NCBI GenBank assembly: GCA_037833965.1 | Contig: AP031355.1 | Location: 17,137,501-17,201,500 of the forward strand | Direction: 5' to 3' | From: Marchantia polymorpha subsp. ruderalis | Taxonomy: Eukaryota > Streptophyta > Marchantiopsida > Marchantiales > Marchantiaceae | DNA: 64,000 nt | Part shown: positions 43,640 to 53,329 of the stretch, piece after piece | Position numbering within the stretch: the first letter of the stretch is position 1 | Layout: each line of letters opens with the position of its first letter | The notes under the pieces: model-generated | The model's database searches: none | What the model saw: the letters and a program-made list of their open reading frames with translations, nothing else | Told to the model about the DNA's origin: nothing | Translations under genes and position numbers: made by a program

Positions 43640-46477
43640 ATGTCGACGAGCGATAGTGTGGGAAACCTAAGTGCGAGAGCCACACGGAAACTCCGTCGAG
43701 ATTCAGAAAAAGCCGTGGAAACAAAACGGCGAACTAAAAAGAAGACTCCCGGTGAGGACTCTGCAGAAAGATCGCCATCACCGACTACTGGAAGACAAAG
43801 GCGTTCCAGTTCACCTACCGAGAGCATTGAGCTAACAGTTCTATTGGACATCCCTCCGACGGGAACTCTTCCTGAGTTTGGCCAACCTAGGATCAGTCCG
43901 TCGACAGGATCACCGATGGCAGAACATCAAGCCAATCTCCGCCAGGTGTTTTCCCAACCTACCACCAAACATTCGTATCCAAGATACACGGGAACGGGCG
44001 ACGACGATGATGCAGATTCATACATAAAGCTCTTCGAGTCTGTCTCCATCGCCAATCGTGAGACCAGTGATGAAGACAGATTACGAATCTTTCCTAGCCT
44101 GCTACGCAGACGAGCGCGTAGCTGGTACAACCATGAGAGCACCGACCCCACTGGCATCCGGACCTGGGCTCAGCTCAAGGAAAAGTTTCTGAAGCGGTTC
44201 CGCGAACTCGGATACGACAGTCGAGTTCTGACCCGGCTTCGAAATCTTCGGCGCGAGCGGAAGGAGAATCTTCGAGACTACACGGAGAGATTCCAAGACC
44301 TCCTAGATCGAATTCCGAAGACAGGCCCGGGAGAACCGTATTCGGTACAACAGGCAGTGGATTGGTATGTGACGGGGCTCTCAAGAGAAATGGAGACCTT
44401 CTGTAGGAGAGGCAAGACTGACACAATCCAAGATGTGATAGCTTCCGCGGAGACCTTTGAGACGTCAACCCTTGACACTCGAAGACGCGACCGACGGTCG
44501 ACGAAGAAGAAGTCGCAAGGCGGACGTCGGAAGAGAAGGAACTCGCCTTCCTCGACAGAAGAATCAAGCTCCTCCGAATCAAGTTCTTCCTCGGAGGAGG
44601 AAGAGGACTCGTCATCTTCAGAAGAAGAAAGACGGAAGAAGAAACGCAGTGCGATCAAGAAGAAGGATCGAGGTAAGGGAATCCCAGTGAAGACTCAAGG
44701 GGACATCGCAGCCAAGGTAGACAACCTGGTGAAGAATTTTGCGGACCTGAAAGTTCATGTAGTGGGAGGCCAAGACCGACGTAAATCACCTGCGAGACAA
44801 CGAGCAAATCTCTGGTGTACTACGTGCGGACAGGTGGGACATGCCAACACGGAGTGCATGTCCGCGAGGCCATCTTACCCAGTGAATGCGGTCGAATGGG
44901 CACCACAGTGGGAGACCCCCATGTATTATGCTGAGCCGCCTATGTATTATGCTGAGCAGGTTGAGGACACCGCCTACTCGGTACAGACAGCTCCAGCTAC
45001 AACTCCGAACCCACCGGTGCATATACCGCGCTTTGTTCCAAGGGAAATGGCGGGTACACTCCCACCAAGACGCATGGCACCTCCAGGAAATCACACAGGA
45101 AATCACCGACCTCGACCACAATTCGATGGTTGCTACAACTGCGGAGACATGGGGCATTACGCGCCAAGTTGTCCCCACCCGAGGAAGCCAATGGGGTATG
45201 CACCATTGTGCAGCAATTGCAAGAAGTCCGGACATACAGCAGCTGAATGTGACCAGCCACCAATCCCTAGGCCAGCCGTGCGTTTCGTATCAACACCTGG
45301 CAAGGAAGAAGTGCAGGTCAACCAGGTAGAACTGAGTCTGGACCCAGCTGAAGGAGACGAAGTATGGCCAGAGGAAGAAGTAATGTGCGGCCGGGTAGAA
45401 ACCCGAAGTTCGAAGAGGAGAGGAGAAGGCCACGAGGACACTCGCCGCCTCGAGCGTAGGGAAGAGAGGAGGAAGTCTAAAGAAGTTAGAGAAGGCCCGA
45501 GGAGAAGGCCGGGTACACCTCCGGCTATGAGAAACACCCAGCCGGAGCAGAACTCAGAAAAGGCGGACAGGTATTCAGAAGAGTTCCGGACTCGAGATTA
45601 CCTTCCGGACATCAAAGATGAGGTGAGTCACCTCATCAAGGAAGCACTGGGCGCCGGAATGACATCCGACGACCGGAAGGCAGTTAGGCCCCCTACACCC
45701 CTTCCGACCGCGAGTACAGGGAAACTTCCGGCCGTGACTTCCAACACTCCCTACGACATAGTGAAAGACATGGGGAGCCAGAGGGCAAATATTTCCTTCC
45801 ACCAGTTGTTGGAAGACAATAAGACGTACAGGAGGATGCTGATGCTTTCGTTGCGCCGACCACGCAAACCCCGAAAAGAGAAACTTCCGGCTGTGTACAG
45901 AGTGGAAGGAGGAGACCTGGGACCACCAGAGATCGAAGTAGAGATCGGAGGCTGTGTCATTCAGAAGGTACCAGTGGACTCCGGCTCGGGCGTGAATATC
46001 ATGACCGAGGAGACAGCGAACTCCTTGGGGTTCCAGACCTTCGAGCCTACATCCCGAGTATTGCGACTGGCCGATCAAACACGCAGAATGCCACTAGGAA
46101 TGTTGAGCAATGTGAGAACCAACATTGGAGGAGTGGACTTTCAACTGTCCTACATAATACTGCAACCTCTGATGAAGAAAGGTTATGATGTGCTGCTTGG
46201 CAGACCTTGGCTATACGATGCCAAAGCAAGGTGTGACTGGAGTAGGAAGAGATTACAGTTCCGTAGCCCTGCGGACCCTCCGACTGTCATTACCGTACCG
46301 TGGACCAAGGTACCCCATGAGGGCGAAACACCTTCCACCACCTCCGGTTACACAACCGGAGGGGAGACCAGCTCATCATGCACTTCAGAGACCGAAACGT
46401 CGGAAGACTTTGTGGGCTACGTCACTTGCTGCTCCATTGAGGAGGAAGGAGACGAGGTGTATCCGGATGAGGAATAG
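43640..46477 (+). CDS. gag-pro: Gag-protease polyprotein of the family A element (945 aa)
   Basis: ATG 43640 follows the primer site by 43 bp. After a charged leader, the retrotransposon Gag capsid domain spans about residues 110-275 (RARSWYNHES; WAQLKEKFLKRFRE; ENLRDYTERFQDLLDRI). A Ser/Glu-rich, Lys-rich linker follows. Three CCHC zinc knuckles lie at about residues 392 (CTTCGQVGHANTEC), 497 (CYNCGDMGHYAPSC) and 522 (CSNCKKSGHTAAEC). An aspartic protease follows, with active-site VDSGSGVNIM near residue 778 and the later element DVLLGRPWL. The frame ends at TAG 46475-46477, in the same frame as pol and followed by CAA CTA. Gag should form the virus-like particle in the cytoplasm; the protease matures it. 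Confidence 0.95.
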   Translation: MSTSDSVGNLSARATRKLRRDSEKAVETKRRTKKKTPGEDSAERSPSPTTGRQRRSSSPTESIELTVLLDIPPTGTLPEFGQPRISPSTGSPMAEHQANLRQVFSQPTTKHSYPRYTGTGDDDDADSYIKLFESVSIANRETSDEDRLRIFPSLLRRRARSWYNHESTDPTGIRTWAQLKEKFLKRFRELGYDSRVLTRLRNLRRERKENLRDYTERFQDLLDRIPKTGPGEPYSVQQAVDWYVTGLSREMETFCRRGKTDTIQDVIASAETFETSTLDTRRRDRRSTKKKSQGGRRKRRNSPSSTEESSSSESSSSSEEEEDSSSSEEERRKKKRSAIKKKDRGKGIPVKTQGDIAAKVDNLVKNFADLKVHVVGGQDRRKSPARQRANLWCTTCGQVGHANTECMSARPSYPVNAVEWAPQWETPMYYAEPPMYYAEQVEDTAYSVQTAPATTPNPPVHIPRFVPREMAGTLPPRRMAPPGNHTGNHRPRPQFDGCYNCGDMGHYAPSCPHPRKPMGYAPLCSNCKKSGHTAAECDQPPIPRPAVRFVSTPGKEEVQVNQVELSLDPAEGDEVWPEEEVMCGRVETRSSKRRGEGHEDTRRLERREERRKSKEVREGPRRRPGTPPAMRNTQPEQNSEKADRYSEEFRTRDYLPDIKDEVSHLIKEALGAGMTSDDRKAVRPPTPLPTASTGKLPAVTSNTPYDIVKDMGSQRANISFHQLLEDNKTYRRMLMLSLRRPRKPRKEKLPAVYRVEGGDLGPPEIEVEIGGCVIQKVPVDSGSGVNIMTEETANSLGFQTFEPTSRVLRLADQTRRMPLGMLSNVRTNIGGVDFQLSYIILQPLMKKGYDVLLGRPWLYDAKARCDWSRKRLQFRSPADPPTVITVPWTKVPHEGETPSTTSGYTTGGETSSSCTSETETSEDFVGYVTCCSIEEEGDEVYPDEE

Positions 46478-46483
46478 CAACTA
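46475..46483 (+). promoter_or_regulatory. Candidate stop-codon readthrough signal UAG-CAA-CUA
   Basis: The Gag-protease stop is UAG followed by CAACUA. This matches CAR-YYA, the known leaky-stop context first described in tobacco mosaic virus. The frame continues without another stop to 49318, so about 5% readthrough (as known for such contexts) would give Gag-Pol. The alternative is a recent CAG to TAG change in a once-single ORF. Confidence 0.6.
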
Positions 46484-49318
46484 GCAGCCGGACTGGGCAG
46501 AAGCGAGATCAGTCACACAGAGGGGATTGTTGACCTGAGTGATTGCTGCGAACTGCAGCTCAGTCCAGGTAAAGGCTTGAAGGTGTCAAGCCAGGTACAA
46601 GGAGAAGAGTTGAACAGGGTACAGGCGTTTCTTCGCCAATATGAGGATGTCTTCGCATGGAGGATTGAAGACATGAAAGGCATACCTGCAAGGTATGGAG
46701 AGCACAGAATCGACTTGTTGGACGAGGCAGTTCCGGTTCGCCAACGCCAATACAGGCTCAACCCAAAATATTCATTATTGGTGAAGGACGAAATCGATAA
46801 GTACCTGAGCGCAGGAATCATCTACCCGGTACTCAGTAGCGAGTGGGTGTCGCCTATCGTGATCGTGCCCAAGAAACTGACGGGTAAGATCCGGGTGTGT
46901 CAGGACTTCAGGAAGCTGAACGCAGCAACGCGGAAGGACCATCACCCTCTTCCTTTCACGGACTCTATTCTGGACCATGTAGCAGGGCATGAATGCTACA
47001 GTTTCCTAGACGGATTTTCCGGCTACAACCAGGTGTCCATCAGGGAACAGGACAAGGACAAAACAACCTTCACAACCGACTGGGGAACCTATGCTTATCA
47101 CAAGATGCCGTTCGGTCTGTGCAACGCGCCAGCGACGTTCCAGCGGATGATGACAAACATCTTCCAAGAGCACCTGAGGAAGTTCCTAGAAATTTTCATC
47201 GACGACTTTTGTGTCTTCGGTAAGAGGTCGGAGCACCTTAACCATCTTCGGCAAACGTTCGACAGATGTAGGGAGAGCAGCTTGTCCTTACACCCTGAGA
47301 AATGTTTCTTCTTCATGACCAGCGGAATCCTGCTGGGGCACCGAGTTTCGTCCGATGGCATTGCAGTGGATGTAGAGAAGGTGAAGATTATTCTCGAACT
47401 GCAGCCGCCAACGAATCTGCGTGAGTTGAGGGCCTTCCTTGGCCATGTAGGTTATTACAGAAGGTTCATAAATATGTATGCCATCTTGGCAGCCGATCTG
47501 ACAAAGCTGCTTAAGAAGGATGAACCCTATGTGTGGGGCAAGGAGCAACAGCTGGCCTTTGAAACGCTCAAGGCCAAACTGACGACTGCTCCGGTTCTGA
47601 GAAGTCCGGATTGGAACAGACCTTTCCATGTCTATGTAGACACGTCGGCGTTTGCAATCGGGGTGGTTCTCAGTCAGAAGGACGACAACAAGAAAGACTA
47701 CCCGATTTACTTCGCGAGTCGTCAGTTGTCAGCAGCAGAGAAGAAGTACACGACAACTGAGAGGGAGGCGTTGGGAATGGTGTACTCCTGTAAGAAGTTC
47801 CGACATTATTTGATCTGCTATGAGTTCGTGTTTCATGTAGATCATTACGCCTTACAGCACCTGGTGAAGAAGGCGGATCTGTCCGGACGAATTGCCAGGT
47901 GGGTGCTACTGCTGCAGGAATTCACCTACACTGTACAGACACGGAAAGGCGTTCACCATGAGAACGCGGACTACCTCTCCCGACTATGGACCGAACCCAT
48001 AGAGGAGGAAGTAGTGGATGATTTTCCCGACGAACAACTTTTTCAGTTGTCCGCCAGCCATGAGTCCAGGTACGCGGACTTATACAGGTTTCTGCTCACA
48101 CTCCAATGTCCGGAAGGATTGGATGCGGAGCAGCGCACAGTCTTCGTTCATAAAGCGGGACCTTACCAGCTTCAACAGGGGGTCTTGTTCAAGAAAATGG
48201 CAGACGAGAGGTTGTGCAGATGTCTAGAGGAGTCTGAAGTACCGCGAGTTGTCAAAGCCATGCACACAGAAGACGCTGGTGGTCACTACGCCACCAGAAA
48301 CACAGTGACCAAAATTGTGAATGCAGGATACTGGTGGCCGACGATGTTCAAAGATGTACACGACTACGTTCGCAAATGCGACAGCTGCCAGAGAACGGGA
48401 AGGCCGACTCCGACCACGAGATGGCCTCTTACACCAATCATGCCATTAGCACCATTTGAAAAATGGGGGATCGACTTCGTGGGACCAATACAACCTGTCA
48501 CTAAAGGCACGCGCAGGCGCTACATATTGGTAGCAACAGACTATGCGACCAAGATGGTGGAGGCAGAAGCCACAAGGCACGATGACGCAGCCGCAGTAGC
48601 ACGGTTCCTATTCGAATCCATCATCACACGCTACGGGTGCCCCCTAGAAATAGTCAGTGACAGAGGGACGCACTTTCTGAATCAGGTGATAGAAAGTTTG
48701 ACGCGGCACTTCCAGATTAAGCATCGGAAGACTACTCCATACAACCCCAAGGCAAATGGTCTGACAGAGAAGTCCAATGGATTACTCTGTAAGATACTCC
48801 TCAAGGTGACTGTAAACCATGCTCATGACTGGGACACCAAGCTACCGGCCGCCTTATGGGCATATAGAACGGCAGAAAAAGTCACCACCAGGCAAACACC
48901 TTACTTCCTAGTTTATGGGCAACATCCGATCTTACCCATCGAATTCGAGATACCTACCAAGAGGACCTTAGATCAGAGAAGGCTGGACGCGGAAGAAAGT
49001 CAGGCATATCGACTGCAAGAGGTAATGGCACTGGAGGAAAGACGTCAAGAGGCCGAAGATCGGACAAAGCAATTACAACTCAGGCGGAAAGAGAAGTACG
49101 ATCGAAGGCTCAAACCAGTACTACTGGAGAAGGGCGATTTGGCTCTGCTATACGATAGCAGACATGCTAGATTTCCAGGCAAGCTCCACTTGAGGTGGAT
49201 GGGACCTTACAAGGTGATAGAAGTTTTCCCAAATGGATCCATCCAACTCGCAGAACTGACGGGAGAATGGTTAGGCACCCGCGTGAACGGATGGCGTCTG
49301 AAGAAATACCACGTGTAA
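46478..49318 (+). CDS. pol: Pol region: reverse transcriptase, RNase H, integrase (family A)
   Basis: The region is open from the codon after the Gag-protease UAG to TAA 49316-49318, 946 codons. No ATG is needed if it is made by readthrough. Reverse transcriptase includes GIIYPVLSSEWVSPIVIVPKK, KMPFGLCNAPATFQRMM and the catalytic FIDDF near residue 240. RNase H has YVDTSAFAIGVVLSQ, TTTEREALGMVYS and HVDHYALQHLV. Integrase has an HHCC region (about residues 595-640), then catalytic D in GIDFVGP, D in SDRGTHF and E in GLTEKS, with exactly 35 residues between the last two. A GPY-type module (RWMGPYKVIEV) ends it, with no chromodomain. It makes the cDNA from the RNA and inserts it in the nucleus. 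Confidence 0.95.
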   Translation, partial: QLAAGLGRSEISHTEGIVDLSDCCELQLSPGKGLKVSSQVQGEELNRVQAFLRQYEDVFAWRIEDMKGIPARYGEHRIDLLDEAVPVRQRQYRLNPKYSLLVKDEIDKYLSAGIIYPVLSSEWVSPIVIVPKKLTGKIRVCQDFRKLNAATRKDHHPLPFTDSILDHVAGHECYSFLDGFSGYNQVSIREQDKDKTTFTTDWGTYAYHKMPFGLCNAPATFQRMMTNIFQEHLRKFLEIFIDDFCVFGKRSEHLNHLRQTFDRCRESSLSLHPEKCFFFMTSGILLGHRVSSDGIAVDVEKVKIILELQPPTNLRELRAFLGHVGYYRRFINMYAILAADLTKLLKKDEPYVWGKEQQLAFETLKAKLTTAPVLRSPDWNRPFHVYVDTSAFAIGVVLSQKDDNKKDYPIYFASRQLSAAEKKYTTTEREALGMVYSCKKFRHYLICYEFVFHVDHYALQHLVKKADLSGRIARWVLLLQEFTYTVQTRKGVHHENADYLSRLWTEPIEEEVVDDFPDEQLFQLSASHESRYADLYRFLLTLQCPEGLDAEQRTVFVHKAGPYQLQQGVLFKKMADERLCRCLEESEVPRVVKAMHTEDAGGHYATRNTVTKIVNAGYWWPTMFKDVHDYVRKCDSCQRTGRPTPTTRWPLTPIMPLAPFEKWGIDFVGPIQPVTKGTRRRYILVATDYATKMVEAEATRHDDAAAVARFLFESIITRYGCPLEIVSDRGTHFLNQVIESLTRHFQIKHRKTTPYNPKANGLTEKSNGLLCKILLKVTVNHAHDWDTKLPAALWAYRTAEKVTTRQTPYFLVYGQHPILPIEFEIPTKRTLDQRRLDAEESQAYRLQEVMALEERRQEAEDRTKQLQLRRKEKYDRRLKPVLLEKGDLALLYDSRHARFPGKLHLRWMGPYKVIEVFPNGSIQLAELTGEWLGTRVNGWRLKKYHV

Positions 49319-49342
49319 ATGTTCGCGTGGGCGCTCACAATT

Positions 49343-49355
49343 GAGGAGGGGGGCA
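49343..49355 (+). other. Polypurine tract of the family A element
   Basis: GAGGAGGGGGGCA abuts the 3' LTR. It is identical to the tract at 4897-4909 of the family B element, and the 25 bases before it are also shared. Confidence 0.93.
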
Positions 49356-50711
49356 TGTGGTAACACACTTTTTGTTTTTTTTGCAGAATTTAAACAATTT
49401 CAGAAAACTAGTACCAAAGCAGTGTTTGTAGCTAGAGAAGGGTACGCTAAATAGAGTGGATTGATGAGATCGTCACGAGGGCACAAAGAATCACGTAGTC
49501 GGATGTACCAACGCCAACGTCTTCGGCGCCTTCGGCAAAAGCTCCTTTTTGAGGTATCTCTACTCACGCGCCTCTAGCGTATAAGGAAGCTACGCTTCCG
49601 GCGCAGACACCTCAGGAGGAGGTTGTGCTAAAGACGTCAGGGGAAGGGCCCGGACCTCTAAAGGCATCCGACCATGAGTGCGCCTTCGGCGAAGCGCCGC
49701 TAGCGCGGAAAGGGAAAACCTTCATAACAATCGGGATACACGGTAGATCCAGTTGGTTGAAGTTGCATTAGAAAGAGCTCGGGACGCTCGTTCTAACGAG
49801 TCCAAGAGCGCCGGAGATGGATCAGGAATGGAGAAGTTATGAGCGTCGGAAAACTCGTAGCCGGACATGCGCCGTTCGCGCTAGGGTTCACAGCCGGAAA
49901 GGATTCCCGTACGCCCTCGGCGATGCGCCTTCGGCGGAATCACGCGCTCACAGGAGGAAACCAACTCAGAGTCGGAAGCGCCCTTGGCGGCTGTTCATGG
50001 AAGGAAAGCGCCGGTCGGATGTACGCCTCCGACGTGGCGCTGACGGCCGGATGCGCTGGCATGAGTTGCGCTGACGGATATGCGCTGGCAGCAACGGACG
50101 AGGCATAAAGGACAAAATAGGCGGTACGACTGCGCGCCGGCGTAATTCGCTCCGGCTGGATGTGCGCCTCCAGCAAGGCGCCGACGGATAATGAACACAC
50201 CAGCGGCGACACGCCTCCGGAGAAGGGCGGGTTAGGAAAAGACAACAGGGCCGACGTATACCCTGCAGCGGACTCGAGTCCGGAAGGTGGCGGCGGCGGG
50301 AGAATTCAACGTTTAAGCATGCGAATGCGCGCAATGCGGAGACGTGAATTCGCGCATGCAAAGGGCGAACCGTTAAGCCGTATAGCCGGCTGCGTACGTT
50401 GCAACCAGTAAGAACGTTGGACGTTCTTGAAATCGGAGAAGAAAAGACTGCGCTCCAGTCTCATTCTCTCATTCTTGACTTTGCGATTTCCAGTTCCAAG
50501 ATTACGCGCAAGGGCGGAGCGACCTGCAGTGAGAGTAGAGAGTGCGGAGACGAGTTGCGCAAGGATCTTGGCGGACCTTGAAAGAATTGGAGTAGCGATC
50601 TTGAACGAGCGCAGAGAGAGTGAGCAGTCAGTGCTTGAGTGGCCGACGCGCAGTGGCGATTGTGAGAGAGCGAGCGAAAGGGAGAACGTTTGTGTGTGTG
50701 CAGGCAACGCA

Positions 50712-53267
50712 ATGTCGAAGGTTCCCCAGCTGCGAGTGTCTCCACTCAGGGTGCCGCAGATCGGTCTACGCGCATTTCAAGATGTGCTGTTGAGGTTGAA
50801 GCTCGATTTTCTCCTATGGGGGTGGAATTGGACGTGTCCGGAGATGGTGCGCGAGTATCTGCAAGAGAGACACAAGCCTTCTCGCGGATTTCGCCCACAC
50901 CCAGAGAGATGGGAAATTGGCAATTGGGCGCAGGTGTTGGGCAGGTGTGCCGGCGAGGAAGGGGATCTCCTCTTCGAGGCCGACAGCGTGAAAGTGTCCC
51001 AAGAGGAAGAAGTCTCTTACAATGAGCTCTTCAAGGTGGCTAGACATCCCAAGAACGGTTTCCGGACTCGGGATTACAAGGATCGATTGCGGAGAAATGT
51101 CGCGACAGCATTGCTGCAGATATTGCAGCCGACCAAGACCGCTTACATGCATGGTTGGCAGGTAGAGTTCGTGGAGCTAGTGTTGTCAGGAGCTCCGGTG
51201 CATTGGGCACGACTTCTGTGGAAGGTGACGCGCCAACATGCGCAAGAAGAGAGGGGAGGAACGCTCAATCATCTATCGCCTTACTTAATCGTGTTTTACC
51301 GGGCGATGGGATGTTTGACGAATGCTGAGAAAACTCGGTTTCCGCAGCTGAGCCGGTCTTATCCAGGTAGATATTCGAGGGAGGCCGAAGTAGACACGGA
51401 TCCGGACGAGGAACCTGCCAGTACGCCTCCGGCTCCGGCTCCAGCCAGAGCAGCAGAAGAACGTCGAAGTGAGCGCATTCCGCGCAAGCGGAAGTGGGAT
51501 GAGAGACCTGAGGACAGGCAGCCGGAAGTACCAGCTGCGCCGACTCGTGGTCGGCCCACCCCCGAGCCTCATAGTCGACCAAAACAGAGGGCACGCAGAA
51601 TGCCAACTGTTACTGAGGAGACCAGGCGAACTCCGACCCGGCGGAATCTCACGCAGGAAGAGATAATTGCTCAGGTCCTAGGGAAGACGGCAGAAACCTC
51701 TGCACAGAAGGCACCACGGCCTTCGGGAGGAGATGGACGGACTGACGACCGGCCGACTGCGAGTCGGATGACTGAAGGTCGACAGACGGAAGGAAGGCCA
51801 ACTGAACGGCGCGTTGAACCGGACAGCAGGCCGGAAGCGGGAGAGAGTTTGGCTGACGAGCCAACAATCCTCAGAGGGTCGTCTTCGGCGGAAGGCACTT
51901 CTGGAAGAACGCCACCAACAAGTAGGCCAAGTGGAGTCAAGACGCGCAGGGTGTATCCGACTCCCAGTCGGACAACTAATGGTCGGCCGACTGCGAGTCG
52001 GACAACAGAGAGTCAGCCGGATTCGCCGACTGCAAGACGGATGGGGCCAACGACCAGTGTGCGGACGCCTTCGGCGGACGCACCTTCAGCAAGGACACCT
52101 TCCGCGCAGATTGCGCCGGAAGGACAGGCAGCAGAAGCGGGCGGTGCAAGAGTGACAAAAGTCACTACGGCGTCGACCCCTTCACAAACCGAAGATCGAG
52201 CCGGAACAGGGGCTCAAGCAGTGGGATCTCCCACTGCCCTGGATATTTTAGCAGGCAGTGGAGCAGCAGTCGCAGCAGAAGCTGCTGCGCGCCACAGTTC
52301 CAGGGAGTCGCCAAGGGATTCGGTGGCGACTGAAATCCTCGCGACTGAGGATGATACGAGCTCGGAAGAGCAAGAAGAGGAGTCAGTGCAGAAAACGCCA
52401 ACAGGGGTGCTGTGCGAACAGATAGTTCCACTCCTGCGATATCTGGATCGCAAGACATCCAAATACGGAAGTGCCTTAAAACCGCAGTCTTATGTGGAGA
52501 CAATCAGGCGAAGGACGAGGAGCAAGGTGGCAAGGTGGGCCTCTAGATGCGGAGTATATGTGGATAGGAACACCGCCCTCCGACAACACCTGGCGGTCAC
52601 CCAGAAGCTGTACCAAGCCTTGCAGCAGCAGAAGGAGGATGCGGCGACGAAGAGTCAGGCGGAGGCCGAACTAATACGGGCAAAGATCGAGTCGGAACTG
52701 CAGGAGGAGCGGAGACAGAACGAAGTCCTAGTAGCCGAGCTTGCGCGCCAGACGCGCGCCTTAGAGGAAAGTCAAAGAGCCCGGAAGGAGGATGAGGAGT
52801 TGTTGTGCAACTTGCAAACCGAGTGCTCGGATTTGAGGACACAACGTGCGGATTTAGAAATGCAGCTGGCAGAGGTGGAGAGCAGCTGCAGGGCACGAGG
52901 AGAGTTGGCGGCACGGGTGACTCGTTGTCTAAACGGATACACCCATTGGGAGGTGGCAGCTCAAGAGAGGGTTACACTCCGGGAGTTCGAGCTTCGGGCG
53001 GCGGCATTGACGGAAGGTGACAGTCGGAGTCGGCGGCGAGTGGCAAGGAAATTAGAAACTTTTCTGTCGGGTGCGCGCGACACTATGGCGCACTTGCAGT
53101 CGGAAGTCACTGCAGCGCTCCGACGCCTGGGGTTACGCAGCCGGTCGGAAGACTGGCAGGGTAGAGATAGTACGCGGAGCAGTCCGGCGCGCAGGAGGCG
53201 CAGCACCGGATCTGCCGAGTGCAGTAGAGTAGTTTGGTTTCGCGCAGATGCTGCGAGTGGTAGATAG
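50712..53267 (+). CDS. LTR-encoded protein of family A, 851 aa, intact (3' LTR copy)
   Basis: It is the same frame and length as 40045-42600 with one Ala to Val change (NEVLVAELARQ). In the genomic RNA this copy lies after the polypurine tract and before R, so a mechanism such as splicing, a promoter near the LTR start, or internal initiation would be needed for translation. TTTGTGTGTGTGCAG|GCAACGCAATG just before the start codon resembles a 3' splice site, which would fit expression from a spliced RNA. That is inference only. Confidence 0.85.
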   Translation: MSKVPQLRVSPLRVPQIGLRAFQDVLLRLKLDFLLWGWNWTCPEMVREYLQERHKPSRGFRPHPERWEIGNWAQVLGRCAGEEGDLLFEADSVKVSQEEEVSYNELFKVARHPKNGFRTRDYKDRLRRNVATALLQILQPTKTAYMHGWQVEFVELVLSGAPVHWARLLWKVTRQHAQEERGGTLNHLSPYLIVFYRAMGCLTNAEKTRFPQLSRSYPGRYSREAEVDTDPDEEPASTPPAPAPARAAEERRSERIPRKRKWDERPEDRQPEVPAAPTRGRPTPEPHSRPKQRARRMPTVTEETRRTPTRRNLTQEEIIAQVLGKTAETSAQKAPRPSGGDGRTDDRPTASRMTEGRQTEGRPTERRVEPDSRPEAGESLADEPTILRGSSSAEGTSGRTPPTSRPSGVKTRRVYPTPSRTTNGRPTASRTTESQPDSPTARRMGPTTSVRTPSADAPSARTPSAQIAPEGQAAEAGGARVTKVTTASTPSQTEDRAGTGAQAVGSPTALDILAGSGAAVAAEAAARHSSRESPRDSVATEILATEDDTSSEEQEEESVQKTPTGVLCEQIVPLLRYLDRKTSKYGSALKPQSYVETIRRRTRSKVARWASRCGVYVDRNTALRQHLAVTQKLYQALQQQKEDAATKSQAEAELIRAKIESELQEERRQNEVLVAELARQTRALEESQRARKEDEELLCNLQTECSDLRTQRADLEMQLAEVESSCRARGELAARVTRCLNGYTHWEVAAQERVTLREFELRAAALTEGDSRSRRRVARKLETFLSGARDTMAHLQSEVTAALRRLGLRSRSEDWQGRDSTRSSPARRRRSTGSAECSRVVWFRADAASGR

Positions 53268-53300
53268 GATAGCGTAGTGCTAGTTAGGATCTTTTGAGAG

Positions 53301-53329
53301 TATAAAGTAGATCAAGGCGTTTTGCCTTG
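53301..53329 (+). promoter_or_regulatory. TATA box and hairpin of the 3' LTR (family A)
   Basis: An identical copy of 42634-42662. In this LTR it would fire outward into the interrupted family B LTR. Confidence 0.7.
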
